This document shows, piece after piece, positions 45,380 to 51,016 of a stretch of 51,016 nt of DNA. The translations under genes were made by a program, and so were the position numbers. Every line of letters starts with the position of its first letter. Within the stretch, counting starts at the first letter, position 1. The notes beneath the pieces are model-generated. The model was not told where the DNA came from. It did no database searches and saw only the letters and a list, made by a program, of their open reading frames with translations. Origin of the DNA: an uncultured beta proteobacterium (GTDB lineage: Bacteria; Pseudomonadota; Gammaproteobacteria; Burkholderiales; Burkholderiaceae_C); assembly GCA_903876715.1 (NCBI GenBank), contig CAIRBF010000015.1, positions 1 through 51,016 on the forward strand, read 5' to 3'.

Positions 45380-46114
45380 ATCGAGCCGATGCCCCCCGAG
45401 ACCGGCAGTGTCGTGGCCCGGCTGCGGCAGTTGATCGTCGCCGGTCATTGGAGCGCCGGGATGCGCTTGGCGGAGATCCCGGTGGCGCAGTCGCTGGGCC
45501 TGTCGCGGACCCCAGTGCGCTTGGCGCTGCGCACCCTCGAGCAGGAGGGCCTGGTGGAGAAGGCGGGCACGCGCGGCTACGTGGTGCGCGCCGTCTCCGA
45601 GGCCGACATCCGCTGCGCGATCGAAGTGCGCGGGGCGCTCGAGGGTCTGGCCGCGCGCCGCCTGGCCGAGCGCGGGCTGACGCCAGTGGTGCGGCAGGTG
45701 CTGGCCGACTGCGTGGCCGAAGGCCGGGCGGTGCTGGCGCCAGGGCAACTGAGCGCGGACGCGGTCGGACGTTGGGCACGGCTGAACGACCGCTTCCACC
45801 GCGCGATCGTCAGCGCCGACGACAGCCGCGTCATCGCCGACGCGATCGCGCGCAACGACCACCTGCCCTTCGCCTCGGCGGGCTCGATCGTCATCGACAC
45901 CGCGGCGCTGGACGCGGAGTACCGCAAGCTCGCCCAAGCGCAGTTGCAGCACGAGCTGGTGCTGGAGGCGCTGGAACTGGGTGAGTCAGCGCGCGTGGAG
46001 ATGCTGATGCGCGAGCACGCCTGGATCGGGCTGCGCTACGGCCGCCTCTTCGGGCTGGCCGGCGCCGGTCAACTCTCGGCGGCCGGCGCCGCCGCGCCGC
46101 GCTCGCGCGCCTGA
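45371..46114 (+). CDS. GntR-family (FadR-like) transcriptional regulator
   Basis: A 247-residue DNA-binding repressor or activator. The winged helix is at about residues 14-75 (VVARLRQLIVAGHWSAGMRLAEIPVAQSLGLSRTPVRLALRTLEQEGLV, wing GTRGYVVR), followed by an FCD effector domain (IRCAIEVRGALEGLAARRLAERG, with FHRAIV and HELVLEAL carrying candidate metal-binding residues). ATG 45371 is used; Met7 at 45389 is an alternative. With the predicted -10 at 45356-45361 the transcript would have almost no leader. The gene is divergent from the MetE-like gene, and its 3' end overlaps the convergent SapC-like gene by 46 bases. Confidence 0.9.
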   Translation: MDPIEPMPPETGSVVARLRQLIVAGHWSAGMRLAEIPVAQSLGLSRTPVRLALRTLEQEGLVEKAGTRGYVVRAVSEADIRCAIEVRGALEGLAARRLAERGLTPVVRQVLADCVAEGRAVLAPGQLSADAVGRWARLNDRFHRAIVSADDSRVIADAIARNDHLPFASAGSIVIDTAALDAEYRKLAQAQLQHELVLEALELGESARVEMLMREHAWIGLRYGRLFGLAGAGQLSAAGAAAPRSRA

Positions 46115-46833
46115 CGCCAGCCGATGAGGCGGCGCATGTGGCGCATCGAGATCTGGTGCGCGTGGATCAGACCCAGGACGCCATTGCGGTGGAACTCCAC
46201 GACCTTGGCGTCGGGCAGCGCGGCGAGCTTCTTCTCGTCGACGGCCATGAACCCCTCGACGGCGATCTTCTGACCGTCGCCGAGCGTGGCGTCGAAGCGC
46301 ATCGTGGCCAACAGGTCGGCGTCCATCAGCAGCTTGCCGAACAGGCGTGTGCGCTGGATCTCGGCCTCGACGCGCTCGAGCTGATCACGCATGCCCTTCA
46401 GGTAGTCCGAGGGCTGGGCCTGCTCGTCGAACAGCGGCGTGCCCTCCGTGGTGGACCAGCCCGTCCAGGATTCGTCCATGACCACGGCCACGCGCGACTC
46501 GTCGATGCGGGCGATGCCGAAGGGGTAGGCCTGCAGCAGGGCCGGGATGTAGTTCACGCGCCAGCGGCCGTCCTCGACGTACAGGTTCTCCTTTTCCTGG
46601 AGGCCGAACACGGCGATCGGCGCCACCTGCCGGTTGCCTTGGGCGTCCGCGCCCGCCTCGACGAAGACGATGGGGTAGTCCGCGCTGGCGTCGGCGAACT
46701 CCGCCGTGGCCAGGAACATCGCGTTCAGCTCGCCAGCGACCGACCAGTCGCGCGAGGCCGGCTTGATGCGCACAGCGCGGTGCGCGCCGGCCTCGATGGC
46801 CACGGCCTTCTTGAACAACAGGGGATTGATCAC
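46069..46833 (-). CDS. SapC-family protein
   Basis: A 254-residue soluble protein beginning VINPLLFKKAVAIEAGAHRAVRIKP and continuing ELNAMFLATAEFADASADYPIVFVE, the hallmark of the SapC family (PF07277, named after an S-layer-linked Campylobacter gene); the biochemical role is unknown. The GTG at 46833-46831 overlaps the stop of the CNNM-type gene as GTGA, so the two are translationally coupled. This is not the SapC permease of the Sap peptide ABC transporter. The last 46 bases are antisense to the GntR gene's end. Confidence 0.87.
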   Translation of the reverse strand: MINPLLFKKAVAIEAGAHRAVRIKPASRDWSVAGELNAMFLATAEFADASADYPIVFVEAGADAQGNRQVAPIAVFGLQEKENLYVEDGRWRVNYIPALLQAYPFGIARIDESRVAVVMDESWTGWSTTEGTPLFDEQAQPSDYLKGMRDQLERVEAEIQRTRLFGKLLMDADLLATMRFDATLGDGQKIAVEGFMAVDEKKLAALPDAKVVEFHRNGVLGLIHAHQISMRHMRRLIGWRQARERGAAAPAAES

Positions 46834-48131
46834 GAGAAGTCTCCAGTCTGCGCGAGTCGACGGACCAGCACCTTGTCGATGCGCTTGCCGTCCAGGTCCA
46901 CGACCTCGAAGCACCAGCCCTGCCACTCCACGGTGTCGGTGGTCCTGGGCAGGCGTCCGAGCAAAAGCATGATCATGCCAGCCAGCGTGTTGTAGCGTCC
47001 CCGGTCTTCGTCCGGAAGATCCCTCAATTCCAGCCTATCCTTCAGTTCGGGAACCGGTATGAGGCCTTCCATGAGCCAGCTGCCGTCGTCGCGGCGCACG
47101 GCCCAGGCGTCCTGCCCGGCCTGGGCCGCGAACTCGCCGGTGATGGCCTCGAGCACGTCGCGCTCCGAGATCAGGCCCTGCACCGCGCCGTACTCGTCCA
47201 CCACCAGCACCAGCTCCGAGGACGAGGCGCGCAAGTGCTCCAGCAGTTCCATGCCGGTGAGCGTCTCGGGCACGAAGACGGGGGCCTGCAGGTGCTCGGT
47301 CAGGTCCAGCGGACGGCCTTGGACCACGGAGCCGACGAGCCGGTGCGCCGGCAGCACCCCGATCACGTCGTCCAGGCCGCCACGGCACACCGGGTAGCGC
47401 GAATGGCCGCTCTCGGCCATCACGGCCAGCGTCTGCTCCAGGGGCGCCTGCGCGTCGAGCCAGGCAATCTCGGCGCGCGGCACCATCATCGAGCCGATCT
47501 GGCGCTCGTCCAGGCGGAACACGTTGCGCACCATCTGGTGCTCCTGGGCCTCGATCACGCCGGCGTCGACACCCTCCTCCAGGCTGGCCGCGATCTCCTC
47601 CTCGGTCACGCTGCGGGCGGCGCGGCCGTGCAGGCCGAGCAGCCGCAGCACGGCCTCGGTGCTGGCACCCAGCAGCAGCACGAGCGGACGGGTGGCCGTG
47701 GAAAGCCAGTTCATCGGCCGCGCCACCAAGCGCGCCACGGTCTCCGGGAACATCTGCCCCACCCGCTTGGGGACGAGCTCGCCGAAGATGATGGTGAGCA
47801 CCGTGATGATGAGCACCACCAGACCGGTGGCCATCCACTGCGCGGTCTCGGGCCGGACGGGCAGCGTCGCGTCGATCCACAGCGCCAGCGGGCGCGAGAA
47901 CGCTGCCTCGCCGACGATGCCGTTGAGCACGCCGATCGAGGTGATGCCGATCTGCACGGTGGAGAGGAACTTCGTCGGGTTCTCGTGCAGGTCGAGCGCT
48001 GCCTGGGCCCCCCCCTCGCCCGCCTCCACCAGCACCTGCAGCCGGGCCTTGCGACTGGCGGTCAGCGCCATCTCGGACATCGCGAAGGCGCCGTTAAGGA
48101 AGATCAGAAAGAGCAGCAGAACCAGATCCAT
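46830..48131 (-). CDS. CNNM/CorC-type hemolysin-family membrane protein
   Basis: A 433-residue protein with an N-terminal DUF21 membrane domain (LLLFLIFLNGAFAMSEMALTASRKARL, about residues 1-190, including GELVPKRVGQ), two CBS domains (MMVPRAEIAWLD and ELVLVVDEYGAVQGLISERDVLEAITGE), and a C-terminal CorC_HlyC domain (DDGSWLMEGLIPVPEL to WCFEVVDLDGKRIDKVLV). Members take part in magnesium/cobalt efflux or sodium-driven magnesium export; hemolytic activity is historical naming. Coupled to the SapC-like gene. It is divergent from apaH. Confidence 0.92.
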   Translation of the reverse strand: MDLVLLLFLIFLNGAFAMSEMALTASRKARLQVLVEAGEGGAQAALDLHENPTKFLSTVQIGITSIGVLNGIVGEAAFSRPLALWIDATLPVRPETAQWMATGLVVLIITVLTIIFGELVPKRVGQMFPETVARLVARPMNWLSTATRPLVLLLGASTEAVLRLLGLHGRAARSVTEEEIAASLEEGVDAGVIEAQEHQMVRNVFRLDERQIGSMMVPRAEIAWLDAQAPLEQTLAVMAESGHSRYPVCRGGLDDVIGVLPAHRLVGSVVQGRPLDLTEHLQAPVFVPETLTGMELLEHLRASSSELVLVVDEYGAVQGLISERDVLEAITGEFAAQAGQDAWAVRRDDGSWLMEGLIPVPELKDRLELRDLPDEDRGRYNTLAGMIMLLLGRLPRTTDTVEWQGWCFEVVDLDGKRIDKVLVRRLAQTGDFS

Positions 48132-48193
48132 GCGCGCCGCCGGCGTGGGCGGTGGGCTGTGACGAGGTCGAGCAGGGTAGCAGAATCGGGTCC

Positions 48194-49015
48194 ATGGTCC
48201 TGCTGATCGGTGATGTCCAAGGCTGCTGCGACGCGCTCGAGCGCCTGCTCAGCGTGTGCGGTTTCTCGCCGTCACGCGACCGGCTGGTCGCCCTCGGCGA
48301 CCTGGTCAACCGCGGTCCGGCGTCGTTGCCGGTGCTGCGCCGCCTGAGCGCGCTGGAAGGCTCGGCGCAATGGGTGCTCGGCAACCACGACCTGCACTTG
48401 CTGGCCGTGGCGCACGGCGCGCGCAAGCGTCATCCGGGCGACACCTTCGGCGACATCCTCGACGCCCCCGACCGCGACGCCTGGCTCGGGTGGCTGCGCG
48501 GGTCTCGCCTGGCCTTGGTCGAGTCGGGTTGGCTGTGCGTTCATGCCGGCCTCGCGCCGAGCTGGTCTTCGACGCAGGCACTGGCGCTCGCCGCCGAGGT
48601 CGAAGCCGTGCTCCAGGGCCCGCACATGGCCGACTTCCTGCACCAGATGTACGGCAACGAACCGGCCCGCTGGCGCGACGATCTTCAGGGCGTCGAGCGC
48701 TGGCGCTTCGCGGTGAACGCCTTCACGCGCATCCGTTTCTGCGCCGCCGACGGCACGCTGGACCTCGTCACCAAGGAGGGCGCGGCGGCTGCGCCCCCAG
48801 GTCATCGGCCATGGTTCGACATGCCCGGCCGGCGCAGCGCGGGCACACCTGTGGCCTTCGGCCACTGGAGCACGCTCGGCCTCATCGACCGCCCCGACCT
48901 TCTCGGCCTGGACACCGGCTGCGTCTGGGGCGGCTGTCTCAGCGCCGCCCGCATCGACGGCGGCCGACGAGAGATCGTCCAGGTCCCCTGCCCGCAGGCC
49001 CAGGTCCCGGGCTGA
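48194..49015 (+). CDS. apaH: Symmetrical bis(5'-nucleosyl)-tetraphosphatase ApaH
   Basis: A 273-residue cytoplasmic metallophosphoesterase that splits Ap4A to two ADP and can decap Np4-RNA. Metal-binding motifs are GDVQGC (residues 6-11), GDLVNRGP, GNHD and, further on, CVHAG and GHWS. Length matches the family (about 270-280). ATG 48194 is chosen because MVLLIGDVQGC is the canonical start. Its usual partners (ksgA, apaG) are not adjacent. tRNA-Ser follows 80 bases later. Confidence 0.95.
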   Translation: MVLLIGDVQGCCDALERLLSVCGFSPSRDRLVALGDLVNRGPASLPVLRRLSALEGSAQWVLGNHDLHLLAVAHGARKRHPGDTFGDILDAPDRDAWLGWLRGSRLALVESGWLCVHAGLAPSWSSTQALALAAEVEAVLQGPHMADFLHQMYGNEPARWRDDLQGVERWRFAVNAFTRIRFCAADGTLDLVTKEGAAAAPPGHRPWFDMPGRRSAGTPVAFGHWSTLGLIDRPDLLGLDTGCVWGGCLSAARIDGGRREIVQVPCPQAQVPG

Positions 49016-49078
49016 AGGCTCGGGGCACCGCACCTCATGCCACCCCGGCCCGCGCGCGGCCTGGCCACAGGAGCGACG

Positions 49079-49084
49079 TATGAT
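49079..49084 (+). promoter_or_regulatory. Possible -10 element for tRNA-Ser
   Basis: TATGAT lies 11 bases before the mature tRNA 5' end; no good -35 is seen. Confidence 0.35.
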
Positions 49085-49095
49085 CCTGCCCCTGT

Positions 49096-49182
49096 GGAAG
49101 CGTGGCCGAGCGGTTTAAGGCACCGGTCTTGAAAACCGGCGAGGGTTGATCCCCTCCGTGAGTTCGAATCTCACCGCTTCCG
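49096..49182 (+). tRNA. tRNA-Ser(UGA)
   Basis: An 87-base class II tRNA. Acceptor GGAAGCG pairs with CGCTTCC, discriminator G; the D-arm has GCCGAGCGGTTTAAGGC; the anticodon stem-loop is CCGGT CTTGAAA ACCGG with anticodon TGA; a long variable arm GAGGG...CCCTC follows; the T-arm is GTGAG TTCGAAT CTCAC. CCA is not encoded (CCG follows). It reads UCA-type serine codons. Confidence 0.97.
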
Positions 49183-49239
49183 CCGCAGCTACGAGAGCGA
49201 TTCAGGCCTCGATCCGGGTCGGCCCCATTCCTCGGATGT

Positions 49240-49259
49240 AAGCCTCGGACGAGGCTTTT
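49240..49259 (+). terminator. Intrinsic terminator after tRNA-Ser
   Basis: AAGCCTC (49240-49246) and GAGGCTT (49251-49257) around GGAC, followed by a short T-run, 57 bases after the tRNA. Confidence 0.7.
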
Positions 49260-49937
49260 GCCGATGCTTGATTCGCGCGCCGGGGCGTAACGGCAGAGCG
49301 TTCGTCTGCAAGCAGCGTGAGGCCACCTCGGCAGCTACAGCGCGAAAAATGGAGCCGCTGGCCTGCCTGAGCGAATGCGAGGGCTGCACTCTCGGCAACG
49401 CATGACGGATATCGGCACGGAACCGTCGGCCGCCAGGAGACGAAGGTTGCGTCGGCGCGGCGCTCAGCTGCCGGAATCGAGCCTGATGGTCGGATCGTCG
49501 ATTCGTACCGTGAGAGTCGACACGTGCAGACAGAACAAGGCCCAGGCGAAAGCTAGGTCGCCGGCTACGCTTTCGAGGACGGCAGAGCCTCGCAGCGAGG
49601 CGGCGAGGTTTTCAACTGATGCGGGATACGCCTTGGAGGAAGGGATTCAAAAATTCACAGCTGCGAGTCCATCCCGTATTGCGCTTAACTCGCAAAGATA
49701 TTTACAGTTATTGATTACGTACTTTTAAATCCCAATTCAGCTTCACTGGCACCACAACGGGATCAATCTTCGGCGTCTCTTCAAGCAAGGTCATGGCCTG
49801 AAAACGCTGAGCGATACTGCGCAGCAGTGGGCGCTCGCAGCGGCTTGCTGAGAGCCGCACACCCTCCGCCCAGCACGGTCTGTGGATCGACGCCACGCGC
49901 TGGAACACGATCCAGCGATTTTCCAGGTGCATGAACG
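49260..49937. other. Gene-free stretch between tRNA-Ser and the RTX gene
   Basis: No open frame here has recognisable homology or convincing codon use. The part from about 49640 to 49760 is visibly more AT-rich than the rest of the window (for example ATATTTACAGTTATTGATTACG and CTTTTAAATCC) and may hold the RTX promoter: TTTACA and TTAAAT are 18 bases apart. A minus-strand frame at 49708-49932 (74 residues) and a plus-strand frame at 49375-49728 (117 residues) are not convincing genes. Confidence 0.5.
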
Positions 49938-51016
49938 ATGGTTTCCCTGCAGCAGCAGATCATTGGCGGCGAAGGTGACGACTCCCTGGTCGGCGGAACG
50001 AGTCCTGACACGGTCAAAGGCCTGGTGGGTGACGACGTTCTGGACGGCGGGGGCGGGGACGATTTTCTGGAGGGTGGACCAGGGTCGGATTCGCTGTACG
50101 GCGGCGATGGCAACGACACCCTGTCTGGCAACGAGTACTCGACGAACCACTACGAGCCTCCCTCAACGGAACCGGGCGTGGTGGACCGACTGTCTGGCGG
50201 GGACGGCGATGACCGCATCTTTGTCCAGGGCCATGCCCACATCGAGGGCGGCTCCGGCAACGACCTGATCTTTCAGTGGAACGGGAATCTGGCCAGCGGC
50301 TCCAACTGGCCTGGCTTCAGCCTGGCTGATCCTCGCTACCGAACAGACCGAGGCTTCGTCTCAGGCTACGCGTTCTTGTTCCCGTCGTTCGACGGTGGCC
50401 TGCCCGAGATCTTTGGCGGCACGGGTGACGACGCGATCTTTGTCGCCGAGGCCAAGCTGATCGATGCGGGCCCTGGCGACGACATCGTCTTCGCCGAGGA
50501 CGGTAACCAGCGCAACGGCGGCGGCATCTATGACGGCGGCGAGGGATACGACGTCTTTGTCTTCCCGGCAGGCTGGTCCTACACCGGAGATGGTGGCGGC
50601 TTCGATCTGAGCCGCATGCTGAACTTCGAGGAGATCAATCTTCCGGGCTGGCCTCAAGGCACGCTGGCACTGCCGGATGAACTGGCCAGCGGCACGGCCC
50701 CCTTCTACATCACGCTCAACACCCGCAGCGACCCGAGCGGGTTGATTCGCATCGATGCCTCACTGGAGACCGGCACAAGCCTGGTGTTCAGGTGGGGGGC
50801 TCCCTTGGACAACCCCAACCTGGCGGCCAGGCTGGATCTGCAGGGGGGCCAGGCCGGGGATCTGATCACTGGCTTCAGGCTCAACGACACCTTGTCCGGA
50901 CACGGGGGCGACGACCAACTGTTCGGCGACGAGGGCAACGACCTCCTCCAAGGCGGCAGCGGCAACGACACGCTGGACGGCGGCAACGGGATCGATACAG
51001 CTGTCTACTCTGGCGC
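49938..51016 (+). CDS. RTX-type calcium-binding repeat protein, 3' part missing
   Basis: The frame starts at ATG 49938, just after an in-frame TGA, and is open to the window edge: 359 residues seen. Glycine/aspartate nonapeptides GGxGxDxLx begin almost at once (GGEGDDSLVGG, GGGGDDFLEGG, GGDGNDTLSG), thin out through a middle part with isolated copies (GGDGDDRIF, GGSGNDLIF, GGTGDDAIF), and return at the end (GHGGDDQLFGDEGNDLLQGG, GGNGIDTAVYSG). These repeats form calcium-binding beta-rolls in proteins secreted by type I systems, whose signal is C-terminal and thus outside the window. No N-terminal signal peptide is seen, consistent with that route. No hlyBD-type exporter genes are visible here. 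Function (adhesin, enzyme, S-layer) is undetermined. Confidence 0.85.
   Translation, partial: MVSLQQQIIGGEGDDSLVGGTSPDTVKGLVGDDVLDGGGGDDFLEGGPGSDSLYGGDGNDTLSGNEYSTNHYEPPSTEPGVVDRLSGGDGDDRIFVQGHAHIEGGSGNDLIFQWNGNLASGSNWPGFSLADPRYRTDRGFVSGYAFLFPSFDGGLPEIFGGTGDDAIFVAEAKLIDAGPGDDIVFAEDGNQRNGGGIYDGGEGYDVFVFPAGWSYTGDGGGFDLSRMLNFEEINLPGWPQGTLALPDELASGTAPFYITLNTRSDPSGLIRIDASLETGTSLVFRWGAPLDNPNLAARLDLQGGQAGDLITGFRLNDTLSGHGGDDQLFGDEGNDLLQGGSGNDTLDGGNGIDTAVYSG

Noticed and set aside
49281-49320. tRNA-like wording (GGCGTAACGGCAGAGCGTTC) after tRNA-Ser
   Set aside because: No acceptor or anticodon stem can be formed around it; likely chance.
49708-49932. 74-codon minus-strand frame upstream of the RTX gene
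   Set aside because: No homology I can name, no ribosome site, and it spans the AT-rich presumed promoter region.
49183-51016. Integrated element with a duplicated tRNA end (att site)
   Set aside because: I searched by eye for a second copy of the tRNA 3' end and found none in the window; no integrase is present.

Overview
The window is high-GC proteobacterial DNA that reads as the chromosome of a betaproteobacterium of the order Burkholderiales (Rubrivivax/Leptothrix/Ideonella-like, from memory of gene order and protein style, not from a search). Supporting signs are the trxB | ftsK-lolA-rarA block, the rpmB-rpmG pair, a Bug-type solute receptor, the imuA-imuB cassette, the alpha-2-macroglobulin/pbpC pair and start codons that are often GTG in tight ATGA/GTGA overlaps. 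Nothing points to a prophage, plasmid or CRISPR locus. Most of the window is ordinary core genome, with accessory pieces at both ends and between about 35 and 50 kb.

Layout. 1-278: 5' part of an exported DUF4402-like protein (minus). 490-5416: minus-strand efflux cluster macA, macB-type ATPase, FtsX-type permease, a 72-residue membrane protein and a PACE-family transporter. 5586-9138: livHMGF branched-chain amino acid ABC transporter without its binding protein. 9381-13685: ftsK-lolA-rarA, divergent from trxB (13853-14812). 15093-15520: ribosomal proteins L28 and L33, ending at a strong bidirectional terminator shared with a convergent acyl-lipid desaturase (15691-16914). 17092-19252: rsmB-like 16S rRNA methyltransferase and purN, separated by a 37-bp perfect tandem repeat. 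19342-26611: trpS, then cytochrome c maturation genes ccmABCDEFGH. 26645-28839: Bug receptor divergent from an Ldh2-type dehydrogenase. 28862-37520: giant bacterial alpha-2-macroglobulin and penicillin-binding protein 1C. 37502-40586: imuA-imuB mutagenesis genes under a textbook LexA box. 40984-46114: TRAP transporter dctPQM, a MetE-like methyltransferase and a divergent GntR regulator sharing a 61-bp dyad. 46069-48131: SapC-like protein and a CNNM/CorC-type membrane protein. 48194-49015: apaH. 49096-49182: tRNA-Ser(UGA). 49183-49937: a stretch with no convincing gene. 49938-51016: start of an RTX-type calcium-binding protein running off the window.

How the genes work together. The ccm genes form one translationally coupled operon that carries heme to the periplasm (CcmABCDE) and ligates it to apocytochrome c (CcmFGH); ccmI is not next to them. 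FtsK, LolA and RarA serve chromosome segregation, lipoprotein trafficking and replication-fork maintenance. The alpha-2-macroglobulin and PBP1C form the familiar periplasmic defence-and-repair pair. The MacAB/PACE block is a drug-export island. The TRAP/MetE-like/GntR block looks like a regulated uptake and one-carbon or sulfur unit of unknown substrate.

The points most worth following are: a MacA adaptor carrying two CpxP/Spy-like helical repeats in a roughly 320-residue insertion; the concentric 61-bp dyad between the MetE-like and GntR genes; imuA apparently starting as a leaderless SOS transcript, with no dnaE2 behind imuB; palindromic dispersed repeats inserted inside or between genes of otherwise tight operons (ccmA/ccmB, imuA/imuB, and within imuB itself); and the PACE gene coupled by a GTGA overlap to a tiny membrane protein.
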